Source: Endozoicomonas acroporae (GTDB taxonomy: Bacteria > Pseudomonadota > Gammaproteobacteria > Pseudomonadales > Endozoicomonadaceae). Taken from it: 60,557 nucleotides of DNA. The DNA lies in assembly GCF_002864045.1 (NCBI RefSeq), contig NZ_PJPV01000102.1, positions 1 through 60,557 on the forward strand, read 5' to 3'. The notes under the pieces were generated by a model. That model had not been told where the DNA came from and searched no databases. It worked only from the letters and a program-made list of their open reading frames with translations. The position numbers and the translations under genes are program-made. This document shows positions 1 to 8,339 of this stretch, piece after piece (positions within the stretch are counted from its first letter, which is position 1; the number at the start of each line of letters is the position of its first letter).

Positions 1-113
1 GCATTTTCCCTGCACAGTTCAACTTGAATTCGTTGCTAATAAGAATCTTTAGTCCAGTTCAGTCTTGTATAAAGACGAAAATTTCAGGCCTGCTTTTGTT
101 GTTGGATGGGCTC

Positions 114-277
114 TAAGTAGTTGGCCAAATGGAATCGTATATTTCTGGCTAAGTGGGCAGTTACTATGCAAGGCACAACGTAGGGAGCATAGCCGTAGCT
201 ATGTGACCGTAGTTGTAACGCCGCAGAGTGACTGCCCACTTAGTCAGAAAATACGATTCCATTTGGTTAACTACTTA
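114..277. repeat. Palindromic MITE-like element, family A, copy 1
   Basis: A 164-bp sequence starts with taagtagttggccaaatgg, and its last ~50 bases are the near-perfect reverse complement of its first ~50, so it folds back on itself. The centre also holds a short inverted repeat (catag/ctatg). A second copy at 51833-51996 has the same length and differs at only two bases. There is no ORF of its own, so it fits a non-autonomous MITE. The ends could reflect a TA target duplication, but this is ambiguous. Its right end supplies the last codons and stop of the higA gene at 267-563. Confidence 0.9.
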
Positions 278-563
278 TACGCTCAATATCATCCTGCTCA
301 GCTTGCTGCACTTTGAACAGATCCCATCGTTGCTGGAGGTTCAGCCAGAAGTCTGCGGACATGCCAAAAAAACGGGCAAGGCGCAGGGCTGTACTCGGGG
401 TAAGCCCCCGTTTGCCATTGACCAGCTCATTGACCCGCTGATAAGGGACATGAATCGCTGTAGCAAGCTCTTGCTGGGTGATGTTCATTGGCAGCAGAAA
501 CTCCTCCCGCAACATTTCGCCAGGATGAGTGGGCGCTCGGTTGGTTGGAATACGCGTCATCAT
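267..563 (-). CDS. higA: HigA-type antitoxin (XRE family), C-terminal tail altered by element insertion
   Basis: This 98-aa protein has the layout of the HigA/VapI antitoxins: a PTHPGEMLREEFL start, a helix-turn-helix around residues 28-65 (QELATAIHVP, VNELVNGKRGLTP) and the family signature MSADFWLNLQQRWDL. HigA binds and neutralises the HigB mRNA interferase and represses its own operon. The gene has a strong ribosome site (taggagg) that overlaps the TAG of a HigB-like reading-frame remnant upstream, the usual higBA arrangement. No intact toxin remains, so the antitoxin is an orphan. The last three codons and the TAA come from the palindromic element at 114-277, so the original C-terminus has been replaced. 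Confidence 0.85.
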   Translation of the reverse strand: MMTRIPTNRAPTHPGEMLREEFLLPMNITQQELATAIHVPYQRVNELVNGKRGLTPSTALRLARFFGMSADFWLNLQQRWDLFKVQQAEQDDIERISS

Positions 564-569
564 CGCCTC

Positions 570-629
570 CTAATGGTAATCCGTAATTTTGATTTGATAC
601 CAGCCTCCGGTAATGAGGCCGGTTAATTG
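570..629 (-). pseudogene. Possible C-terminal remnant of HigB toxin
   Basis: The 20 codons directly upstream of higA read ...GGWYQIKITDYH-stop in the minus direction. RelE/HigB-type toxins commonly end in a (V/I)xI(V/T)DYH motif, with the TAG stop inside the antitoxin ribosome site, exactly as here. An in-frame TAA lies just before this stretch, so nothing else of the toxin survives. The overlapping inverted repeat (gcctc...gaggc) could instead belong to a terminator of the darG-like remnant upstream. The assignment rests on a very short match. Confidence 0.4.
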
Positions 630-843
630 TTAATCCAGTGAACAGAAGTCAGGAGCTCCATAACATAGGGCGTTTCATAACCATCAATCAGCCTGGAGAC
701 TTCTTCCCACCTTGCTGTTGCAGAAGATAGGCTAACTTATGAATTTCCAGTAGCGTAAGCCAGTAATCAAACCGTTGGTAACGCTGCATCAGCAAAACCA
801 GTAGTGCCCGGGTACGGGTCATTGACGGCCTTCGACTTCTCAT
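623..843 (-). pseudogene. Remnant of a DarG-like antitoxin (C-terminal domain), internally deleted
   Basis: Two reading frames on the minus strand join into a shortened version of the C-terminal domain of DarG macrodomain antitoxins. The first part (from ATG at 841-843) contains RALLVLLMQRYQ and LTLLEIHKLAYLLQQQ. After a frame change it continues as WEEVSRLIDGYETPYVMELL...VHW, ending with TAA at 623-625. In DarG proteins, to my knowledge, these blocks are separated by about 60-100 residues (a YGPYAxNLRHVL region) that are absent here, and the N-terminal macrodomain is gone. DarG reverses ADP-ribosylation of DNA by the toxin DarT; no darT is visible. A fragment of the same gene (RALLILLM) is fused into the RM remnant at 12585-13151, so darG was an ancestral part of the RM locus. 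Confidence 0.65.
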
Positions 844-873
844 AGGCTGTTCCTTTGGTAATGCCATTCATCA

Positions 874-1575
874 TTACACCTCAACCCCCAACCGCTCAAT
901 CTCCCCATGGCACCGCTGCCAGTAAGGGTAATGTTTCTCCACCAGATGCCAGAATGCCGGATTATGGCTCTTTTCCACTGTATGGCACAGTTCATGGACA
1001 ATGACGTAATCCAACACTGACGGAGACAGCTCCATACAGCGGGGGTGAAACTCAAGGATATTGTCATCGGAACAACTGGCCCACCGGCCTTTGAACTTGA
1101 ACAGCCGGGCCGAGACCGCCTGCAAACCGGTTGCCCGTTGCCAGTAACGAATGCGGGGCAGCAGTTTCTCTTTGGCTTTATCGCGGTAAAACCCCTCAAG
1201 CGCCGGTTTCAGGGCTTTGCGGGAAATGCTGTCCCCCTGGGGTGACTGGATAAAGAAACGGCTGTTACTAAAGCGGATCACCGGCTTGCTCAGTTCCGCA
1301 GCGGGTTGCACCTGGCAGTACCAGGTTTTGCCCCGGTAGAGAATCCGGCTGCCGGTAACGAACGTCTCCTTGCAAGGCTGGTTCACTTGCTTCAGTCGCT
1401 CCCGAATCCAGCGGGCCCGCTGGCGGATTAGTTGCCGCTGTTCGGCTTCGGGAATGGCTCTGCCCCGCAACAACACCGGCCGACCGCGCTCAACGGTGAT
1501 GTAGTGCCGCTTCAGCCCCGGTTCGGCCTGAAAAATCCACTCGATGGTGGTTGTCCCGTAAGCAAACAGCGGCAT
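874..1575 (-). CDS. YgjP-type metal-dependent hydrolase (DUF45 / M48-like)
   Basis: The 233-aa protein carries the zinc-binding signature HELCHTVEKSHNPAFW near its C-terminus, preceded by the family block FKGRWASCSDDNILEFHPR. This places it in the YgjP/DUF45 (WLM/SprT-like) metallopeptidase family, often found as the distal gene of type I RM operons. It starts 16 bp after the hsdR stop in the same direction and is probably co-transcribed. The substrate is unknown; a role in stress or defence is inference from context. Residues 5-77 are duplicated inside the fusion remnant at 12585-13151. Confidence 0.85.
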   Translation of the reverse strand: MPLFAYGTTTIEWIFQAEPGLKRHYITVERGRPVLLRGRAIPEAEQRQLIRQRARWIRERLKQVNQPCKETFVTGSRILYRGKTWYCQVQPAAELSKPVIRFSNSRFFIQSPQGDSISRKALKPALEGFYRDKAKEKLLPRIRYWQRATGLQAVSARLFKFKGRWASCSDDNILEFHPRCMELSPSVLDYVIVHELCHTVEKSHNPAFWHLVEKHYPYWQRCHGEIERLGVEV

Positions 1576-1591
1576 GGTGGTGAGCGTCCTG

Positions 1592-4500
1592 TCAGTTGTT
1601 CAGCAATATATGTAGCAGTTCGGTGGCGTGCTGACGAGCCACGGTCATATCCCAACCGGCCAGGGTACGCAGCTGTTGGCGAATACAGGTTTGCAGTGGT
1701 TTGTGAATCTCCGTTTTCTCCTGCCATACCGGGCTGGCGATGGTCTGGCTGATTTCCTGATCGGCAAACAGCGCTTGCGTCCATACGGCGGCGGTTTCGC
1801 CATCATCGTTCAGTTGGCTGCGCAGATAATCAAATACCGCCACCTCGGCCGGGGTATTGAACCCGGCCTGCTGACCGCCCGCTGCTTTCTCCCGCACCTG
1901 CTGGCAGAACAGCTCCAGTTGCAACAAAAACGCCGCCTGCTCAATGCGGTTGGCTTTTTCGTCCGCCAGCAGTTTCTCTAGCTCCTCCTGCAATTTTCCG
2001 AAGAAGCCGGGGTTCTTTCTCATGCCGACGGCAATGGTGTGCTTAAGCTGGTTTTTCATCACCAGCGCCTGACTGCCTGCGGCCTTGAGCTTGCGCAGGC
2101 GCTCCATATCACCGGCATCCAGAATGGAGACTTCTCGCCCGATCAGGCTGCGAACCTCATCGGCGGCGATGTAATCGTCCAGCAATTGTTGCAGCAGGGC
2201 CGACTCCAGCTGGCTCAGTGGCCCCTGATAGGCGTCATCGGGCAGGCTTTGGCGCACGGCATCCTTGATCGCTGCCAACACCTGAAAAAACGGTTTGTAG
2301 CGGGCACCCCGTTGATCGGGGAGTAGGGTATCGAGGCGGGCGTTAAACGCCTTGAAGGCCGCAAGAAAGTCATCCACCACATCCAGTCGTACGTCCGGAT
2401 CAAGGTATTGCTCCGCGTCGTTTTTGAAGAGTTCCGGCTGGTGGATCGGGTCGTGCTTTTTCGGCAACAGGTCCAGCACCTTTTGCAGTGCCGCTTCCAG
2501 TTTCGGCAGCTCGCTGTTGATATCGGTCCAGATCTGTTCCGGTTGCACGTCGCCGCTGTAGATTTTCAGGGCGTCGTCCAGGTACTCGACGACACCGTAA
2601 TAGTCGACAATGTACCCGGCATTCTTGCCTTTGCGGGTGCGGTTCACTCGGGCGATGGCCTGTAGCAGGGTGTGTTCTTTGAGGGGTTTGTCCAGGTACA
2701 GGGTGCTGACAATGGGCGCATCCCAGCCGGTCAGCAGCATATCGGAGACGATCAGCAGGCCAATATTGCAAAACCGGATGCCCTGGCCATCGGGCGCATT
2801 GCTGTCATTCTGACTTTCATCGCCATAGGTTTTTTTGAACAGGGTGTTGACCAACGCGGGAATCTCATCGCTGGGTACCGCCACCGGCACCTGACCGACA
2901 TTGCGCTCTGCCTTGATGCGCTCCTCGATGGTTTGCGGCGGCTTGTTATCCAGTTGGTATTGGCCAGCGGCTTCCTGCACCTGATCGGCACCGGTACGGT
3001 TTTCGGTGATATTGCCCAGGGAGATCACCACCCGACTCTCGAAGGTCTCCTCGCCATTGGCGGCCCGCTGGGCCATAAGCCGGTCGAGGGTGTCTTTATA
3101 ACGTACCGCCATCTCCCGACCGTTGCACACCAGCAACCCCTTGAACCCCCGGGCTTTCACCGACGACAGAAAATGATCAACCAGATGCCGGGTATTGGCC
3201 TCGATACGATCACTGGCCGTGCGTCGTTTCTTCAGCAGCGCCTGTTTGAGTTTCGCCTGGCGACCTTCGTCTTCCTGCCCGAAGGTGTTGTTAAAGGCGC
3301 TATCCAGACGGGCATCGGTGGTCAGCTCGGTCATGCCCTCCTGGTATTTGATGGGCAGGGTGGCACCGTCGGCCACGGCTTCGTCCAGGCGGTAAGTGTC
3401 GATATAGTCCCCGACACCGAACTCCCGCAGGGTGTCTTTGTCGTGTTTGGCAATGGGGGTGCCGGTGAAGGCGATAAACCTGGCATTGGGCAGGCTGGCC
3501 CGCATAAACGCAGCCAGAAATCCGTACTGACTGCGGTGCGCTTCATCCACCAACACATAAAAGTTGGGTTTGGTGGAGAGTACCAGAAAATCCACCTTTT
3601 CCCGGCTGATCTCCTGCCAGAGCGGTGGCAGTGGTGCGCCGGTGTCGTCCAGTTGGCCGAAGTTAGTGTTGCTGTCCTCACAGATAAAATAGTTGCCACC
3701 GTCTTCTACCCGGCGGATACGGGTTTGGTGATCGGCACTGTCTTCATCCGGGTCGTGCCGGGCGGCTTTGATGGGTTTGCCATCGTGCTCCTGAAACTTC
3801 TGCACGGTGCTGGTGAAAATGCTGCCGTAGTCGTTGCCCAGCATCTGCTGTAACCCCGCCACCGACGGTGCTTTGAGCGGGTGCAGGCCGATATTGGTGA
3901 AGGTGTTGAAAATCTGCCGGTCCAGGTCGGTGCGGTCGGTTAACACCAGAATGCTGGGGTTATTCAGGCCAACACTTTCAGCCCGCAGGTAGCGGGCCAG
4001 ATAAGCCATGGTGAGGGACTTGCCGCTGCCCTGGGTGTGCCAGACCACGCCGCCAGTGCCAGCACTACCAACCACACCGTTGCCATCAGCCCTGGTGAGT
4101 CGTGCCAGCGCCTTACGCACCGCCCGCCACTGCTGGTATCGGGGCAGCTTTTTAAGGGTGCGACCGTCTTCCACTTCAAACAGCACAAACTGGCAGACCA
4201 GCTCCACAAAGCGGGTCGGCTCAAACAGCGCCCACAGCAGACGATCCTGTTCGCTGGGTTCTGTGCCAAGCCGTTGTCGTACGATGGCTTCTTCGGCATC
4301 GTCCAGCCGGTAGCGAAAGTAGAAGGCTTCTGGCGTGTAGATAGCCCCGTAACGGGCCTGACCACGGTTAATGGCCGCACAGACCTGGTTAAAGACAAAG
4401 TGGCGCGGGTGACTGTTCTGATAGGCGAGCAGCTGGTTAATGCCCTTGCTCAGTTTGATATGGCTGGCCTTGCACTCGATCATTGCCAGGGGCAGGCCGT

Positions 4501-4954
4501 TGATAAACAGCAGCAGATCCGGCCGGAACTCATCGCCCTCGCTGTTGCTGCCAATGTACTGATCCACCACATGGAAGCGGTTGGCGGCGGGGTTGCCCTG
4601 ATCCATAAAGCGTATGCTATGGGCACGACCACGGGCATCCTTGAGTTGGATATTACTTCCGTGGATCACCGACGCCCAGGCGTTCTGGTTCGCTTCCAGC
4701 AGGTTCTCCTGCCAGAATTTGCGAAGCTCCCGCAGGACGGTGGCGGTGGGGCTGTTGCCACTCTCTTTTTGCAGCGCCGCCAACCACGGGTTGAGGCGCA
4801 GCAACTGTTCAGCCAGCACATCCTCCAGAATGGGAGCCATGTGACGGTGCGCCTGCTGGCGGCCCACCTCGGCACCGCTGAGATGGGTGTAACCGAGTTT
4901 GACCAGCCAGGCGATGGCGGGTTTTTCCACGCCTTCCAGTTCCGGGTTATCCAT
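1592..4954 (-). CDS. hsdR: Type I restriction enzyme R subunit (HsdR)
   Basis: The 1120-aa protein has the full HsdR architecture. A PD-(D/E)xK nuclease is visible as FRPDLLLF...AMIECK (D146, E160, K162). A superfamily 2 motor follows, with a Walker A-type motif WHTQGSGKSLTM (about 306-316), a DEAH box at 470-473, the FTGTPI motif and an ATP-motor motif with AIARVNRTRKGKNAGYIVDY. It pulls DNA through the HsdM2S complex and cleaves at a distance. It starts 2 bp after the hsdS stop, so the operon is hsdM-hsdS-hsdR-ygjP. It is the only complete hsdR in the window and may serve both hsdMS sets. The first 104 residues are duplicated in the remnant at 12585-13151. Confidence 0.95.
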   Translation of the reverse strand: MDNPELEGVEKPAIAWLVKLGYTHLSGAEVGRQQAHRHMAPILEDVLAEQLLRLNPWLAALQKESGNSPTATVLRELRKFWQENLLEANQNAWASVIHGSNIQLKDARGRAHSIRFMDQGNPAANRFHVVDQYIGSNSEGDEFRPDLLLFINGLPLAMIECKASHIKLSKGINQLLAYQNSHPRHFVFNQVCAAINRGQARYGAIYTPEAFYFRYRLDDAEEAIVRQRLGTEPSEQDRLLWALFEPTRFVELVCQFVLFEVEDGRTLKKLPRYQQWRAVRKALARLTRADGNGVVGSAGTGGVVWHTQGSGKSLTMAYLARYLRAESVGLNNPSILVLTDRTDLDRQIFNTFTNIGLHPLKAPSVAGLQQMLGNDYGSIFTSTVQKFQEHDGKPIKAARHDPDEDSADHQTRIRRVEDGGNYFICEDSNTNFGQLDDTGAPLPPLWQEISREKVDFLVLSTKPNFYVLVDEAHRSQYGFLAAFMRASLPNARFIAFTGTPIAKHDKDTLREFGVGDYIDTYRLDEAVADGATLPIKYQEGMTELTTDARLDSAFNNTFGQEDEGRQAKLKQALLKKRRTASDRIEANTRHLVDHFLSSVKARGFKGLLVCNGREMAVRYKDTLDRLMAQRAANGEETFESRVVISLGNITENRTGADQVQEAAGQYQLDNKPPQTIEERIKAERNVGQVPVAVPSDEIPALVNTLFKKTYGDESQNDSNAPDGQGIRFCNIGLLIVSDMLLTGWDAPIVSTLYLDKPLKEHTLLQAIARVNRTRKGKNAGYIVDYYGVVEYLDDALKIYSGDVQPEQIWTDINSELPKLEAALQKVLDLLPKKHDPIHQPELFKNDAEQYLDPDVRLDVVDDFLAAFKAFNARLDTLLPDQRGARYKPFFQVLAAIKDAVRQSLPDDAYQGPLSQLESALLQQLLDDYIAADEVRSLIGREVSILDAGDMERLRKLKAAGSQALVMKNQLKHTIAVGMRKNPGFFGKLQEELEKLLADEKANRIEQAAFLLQLELFCQQVREKAAGGQQAGFNTPAEVAVFDYLRSQLNDDGETAAVWTQALFADQEISQTIASPVWQEKTEIHKPLQTCIRQQLRTLAGWDMTVARQHATELLHILLNN

Positions 4955-4956
4955 GG

Positions 4957-6270
4957 TTAGTTGTCCTGCGGGTCGGGCTGCACGCGGATTTGGCCGGTCA
5001 GGAGCTTTTGCATCAGGCCTTTTTTTAGTTGTTGGGTTTGGGTTTTTTGGGCTTGAAGGTTTTCCAACTTGCGGTCAACGGTTGAGAGGATGCGGGCAAT
5101 TTCTTGTTGTTCCTCAAACGGTGGAAAGGCAAACCTAAAGCTTGAGATTTTCTTTAGCGTTAATCTTGTAATGGCCTGACCAGCCATCTCAGATTTAATC
5201 ATCTGTTGACTATTCGGTGAGAGGATAAGTTGCAGTAAAAAGTTGTTGTCTAAATGGGTGGGTTGACCTCTCAAAAAGGCAACACTTGAAAGCAAACTAA
5301 ACTCGCGAGCCAGTGTATTGATCGCTGCATTTCCAGTGTTTGCGCCATCTTTTGTTAATAAAACATCGCCTTGTTTGACAGGGCTCCCAGCATAAATGGC
5401 CTTATGTTCTTCTTCAGAAATATATGCAACATCGGTCAAGTCCATCCGACCAAACCTGATGTTCTTAGAGGTAATGTAAAGACATGGGCCATCTTTAGAT
5501 TTAGGCGAAAAGTGTGTTCCATCTTTGATAACAGAACACTTTGAAATTAACGTGTTAACATCCCAATTTTTTGGTATCCAGCCGAACTCCGTTTCCTGAA
5601 GCTCGGTATGAGGCTGCCACCGGCCATCAACATCCTGGGTGCCGACACCCTGGGTAAACAGCTTCTGCATCAACCCCTTTTTCAGGGTTTGGGTGGTGGT
5701 GATCTGCTGGTCGATCAGGGCCAGCTTGCTATCGACGGACGACAGGATACGGGCGATTTTTTTCTGTTCACGGAGTGGGGGAAGTCCAAACTCGACGCTA
5801 CCCACGATTGCAGTATTGAGGTTACCTTGAGTTCCAGTCTGTTTATATGTTTTGAATTCATCAGTTTTGGATGCTAAAAAATAGTACCAATATTCGCGGT
5901 TTACTCTGTCTGGTAAGTTTTCAAACCATACAAATCCATCATGGATGCAGACATCTGTATCTACAATAATGGGCACTCCTATCGTTGCACAGATAGTGAG
6001 AATGACTTCCCCAATATTTACCCGGACACTCTTCCTCACTCCATCTTCGGATAAAAAGTCAACTGTTGTCCTCAGATATTTATTTGATTGAGTGACATCA
6101 GAAATTCGAACCCAACCAGTGCTCCCACCGAACCACTTTGGGTCGCTGATTGGGCGCGGGGAAGCTCCTCGTTTGACATTACATAGTTGGCCAATTGTTA
6201 TGCATTCCCATTCAGCTGGTACTTTTCCTATTGGGCTTACCATACAGGGTTCGATAGTGGCAATTGACAT
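4957..6270 (-). CDS. hsdS: Type I RM specificity subunit (HsdS), locus A
   Basis: The 437-aa protein has two target recognition domains separated by a central conserved region (REQKKIARILSSVDSKLALI and the following ~50 residues) and closed by a C-terminal conserved region (EEQQEIARILSTVDRKLENL ... LLTGQIRVQPDPQDN). The conserved helices act as a molecular ruler and the two variable domains read the two halves of a bipartite site. The ATG overlaps the hsdM stop by one base (TAATG). The conserved regions are nearly identical to those of the HsdS at 13154-14431, while both recognition domains are unrelated in sequence. The recognition-domain DNA is more AT-rich than the conserved blocks, as expected for horizontally exchanged modules. 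Confidence 0.95.
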   Translation of the reverse strand: MSIATIEPCMVSPIGKVPAEWECITIGQLCNVKRGASPRPISDPKWFGGSTGWVRISDVTQSNKYLRTTVDFLSEDGVRKSVRVNIGEVILTICATIGVPIIVDTDVCIHDGFVWFENLPDRVNREYWYYFLASKTDEFKTYKQTGTQGNLNTAIVGSVEFGLPPLREQKKIARILSSVDSKLALIDQQITTTQTLKKGLMQKLFTQGVGTQDVDGRWQPHTELQETEFGWIPKNWDVNTLISKCSVIKDGTHFSPKSKDGPCLYITSKNIRFGRMDLTDVAYISEEEHKAIYAGSPVKQGDVLLTKDGANTGNAAINTLAREFSLLSSVAFLRGQPTHLDNNFLLQLILSPNSQQMIKSEMAGQAITRLTLKKISSFRFAFPPFEEQQEIARILSTVDRKLENLQAQKTQTQQLKKGLMQKLLTGQIRVQPDPQDN

Positions 6271-7895
6271 TACAACACCTCCACATCAGGTGAAACCACC
6301 ACCAATCCCAATTCAGACAAATACCCATCCAACTCCACATCAACCTCTGCCAACTGCCCACTGATAACTGCCAACTGACCCAGCACCGCACCAATATCCA
6401 CCGGCACTTCAGCCACCGAAGTATCGATATACCGCGCAATATTCAAGTTGTAATCATTACCCGCAATCTCACCCATCGGCACCAGACGACAATATTTCTC
6501 CTCCTCCACACCATTATGAAAAGCCGCACTGTGCGCCTTATGAATATGGTCAATATCCTGCGCCCGCAAACTGTTCTGGTTCTTGCCCTCGGCAAACTCA
6601 CCGCTGGCATCAATAAAGATCACCTTGTCCTTAAGGTTGGCGGGCTTCTGCTTATTGATAACCAACACACAGGCAGGAATGCCGGTGTTATAGAACAGCG
6701 CCTCCGGCAGGCCAATCACCGCCTCAATACGGTCACCAGGCTGTTCGCTGGTGCCTTTCAGCAGACCCTGACGAATCTTGCCCTCTTCGCCGCCACGGAA
6801 CAGCACGCCGTGGGGCAGTACCACCGCCATACGACCATCGTCTTTCAGGCTGGCCAGCATATGCTGGACAAAGGCCAGGTCGGCATAGCCACGGGGCGGG
6901 ATGCCGTAACCGAAGCGTCCATAGCGGTCGTAGACCTCTTTCTTGTAGTTGGGGGCCACCTCTTTCTCTTTGCCGTCTTTGCCCACCTTGGTTTTCAGGT
7001 TGACTTCCAGGGTTGTCCACCACTGTTTGGCGGAAAACGGCGGGTTGGCAATTACCCGGTCGAATACACGCACACTGTCCTGTTCCAGGTGCAGCGGCTC
7101 CACCAGGGTATTACCCCGGCGCAGGTCGGCGTTCATATTGTGCAGGTAGAGGTTCAGCTTGCCGATGGCCCAGGTGCCCAGGTTGCGTTCCTGACCGTAG
7201 AGCGCCACATTTGGCCGCCCCATGATCTGGCCGCCGGGCAGTTCGGCCACATGGTGGGCGCTCTCCACCAACATACCGCCACTGCCAAAGGTGGGGTCGT
7301 ACACCGTGTGGCCGGGCTGCGGGTCCAGCAGCCGTACCAGCAGCTGCACCACCGGCTTCGGGGTATAGAACTCGCCGCCTTTTTTGCCAGCGTCGTCGGC
7401 AAACTGTTTGATCAGGTATTCGTAGGCATCGCCCAGCATATCGGCCTTGTACAGGTGCAGGTTGCCCAGGTTGTAGCGGTTGAAATGGCGCAGCAGACGG
7501 GCCAGCAAATCATCGCCCAGTTTGGCTTTGTCGCCAAACTGAATGGCGGTGAGCACACCTTCCAGATAGCTGTTACGGGCTTCAAGATCACCAAAGGCTT
7601 CGTCGATCACCTCGCCGATGTTCTCGGTGCGCTCAATAATGTAATCCCAGCGGGCATTCAGCGGCACAAAGTAGTCACCGTCTTCTTCTTCAATCGCCAT
7701 GGCCTCGGCCCGGGTGCACTCTTCATCGGCCATAATGGTGGCGACCCGTTCCTCAAAGACGTCGTTCAACCGCTTGAGAAAGATCAGGCCGAAGATGTAG
7801 TTCTTGAAGTCGGAGCTGTCGATGGAACCGCGCATGATATTGGCGGACTCCCAGAGCCAGGATTCCAGGGTTTCGAGGGTGAGTGTTTGCGACAT
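6270..7895 (-). CDS. hsdM: Type I RM DNA methyltransferase subunit (HsdM), locus A
   Basis: The 541-aa N6-adenine methyltransferase has the N-terminal HsdM_N domain (LWESANIMRGSIDSSDFKNY), the SAM-binding motif DPTFGSGGMLVE and the catalytic NPPF motif (VIANPPFSAKQWW). With HsdS it protects sites or, with HsdR, restricts unmodified DNA. It is nearly identical to the HsdM at 14421-16022 until the last ~20 residues, where this copy has a different tail (...SELGLVVVSPDVEVL). The two loci therefore recombined in or near the 3' end of hsdM when hsdS modules were exchanged. I see no clear ribosome site before the ATG at 7895; the preceding ~110 bp are shared by both copies. Confidence 0.95.
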   Translation of the reverse strand: MSQTLTLETLESWLWESANIMRGSIDSSDFKNYIFGLIFLKRLNDVFEERVATIMADEECTRAEAMAIEEEDGDYFVPLNARWDYIIERTENIGEVIDEAFGDLEARNSYLEGVLTAIQFGDKAKLGDDLLARLLRHFNRYNLGNLHLYKADMLGDAYEYLIKQFADDAGKKGGEFYTPKPVVQLLVRLLDPQPGHTVYDPTFGSGGMLVESAHHVAELPGGQIMGRPNVALYGQERNLGTWAIGKLNLYLHNMNADLRRGNTLVEPLHLEQDSVRVFDRVIANPPFSAKQWWTTLEVNLKTKVGKDGKEKEVAPNYKKEVYDRYGRFGYGIPPRGYADLAFVQHMLASLKDDGRMAVVLPHGVLFRGGEEGKIRQGLLKGTSEQPGDRIEAVIGLPEALFYNTGIPACVLVINKQKPANLKDKVIFIDASGEFAEGKNQNSLRAQDIDHIHKAHSAAFHNGVEEEKYCRLVPMGEIAGNDYNLNIARYIDTSVAEVPVDIGAVLGQLAVISGQLAEVDVELDGYLSELGLVVVSPDVEVL

Positions 7896-8011
7896 AAAAG
7901 GGTAACCGGTGGCGGGGCGGGTAAGCGGGGGTGTTGTTGACCTGGTGCTTCTGTCGGCCCATTAGTAGTAAATGGTCGTTAGGTTACCGCAAACGGGAGT
8001 GCAGTGATATA

Positions 8012-8339
8012 GGGGAGACATAGACTGGGATAGGGTGGTGTACAGTCATGGCTGGTGAAGAGGTCTTGCAGTGGATTTTTAAGAGCTCTTATCGAAAGCT
8101 AAGCATCTACCAGGTTACACCAACCCAGCCTGGCCGCCATTTAAGGTTCAAAAGCCTTTTCTATTGTTTGTTAGCCCTTTTAACACTCTGGTTAGAGATT
8201 GATTTTCTTTGCACAGTTAGTTTCGGAACTGGTCAATAAAAAAATAAAAGTACAATGTAGCCCTGATAATTCAGGAAAGTTCCATTTCTTGGTATCTACT
8301 TCAAACCCGGGTATCGCGTATTAATAAAGGTATTTTATT
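8012..8339. other. Intergenic region before the kinase gene
   Basis: This AT-rich stretch separates the divergent hsdM and kinase genes. An ORF of 63 codons (8048-8239) has no ribosome site or recognisable features and is probably not a gene. An AT-rich run (ggtcaataaaaaaataaaag) about 100 bp before the kinase could contain its promoter, but no clear consensus pair is visible. Confidence 0.4.

Larger units (their letters stand above)
785..8011. repeat. RM locus duplication, copy A (complete)
   Basis: This block (darG-like fragment, ygjP, hsdR, hsdS, hsdM and ~110 bp of hsdM upstream sequence) is repeated in the same orientation at 12598-16138. Long stretches are almost identical, including the sequence upstream of hsdM up to about 8011 and 16138. 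The copies differ by large deletions in copy B and by replaced recognition domains in hsdS. Confidence 0.9.

Noticed and set aside
228..626. 132-codon plus-strand ORF
   Set aside because: Antisense to higA and crossing the palindromic element; no recognisable protein.
2672..3853. 393-codon ORF on the plus strand
   Set aside because: Fully antisense to hsdR, which has clear catalytic motifs; no ribosome site.
6516..7940. 474-codon ORF on the plus strand, with a similar one at 14643-16067
   Set aside because: It is antisense to hsdM. Its conservation between copies only reflects the duplication of hsdM.
8048..8239. 63-codon ORF before the kinase
   Set aside because: No ribosome site, no features, and base use like intergenic DNA.
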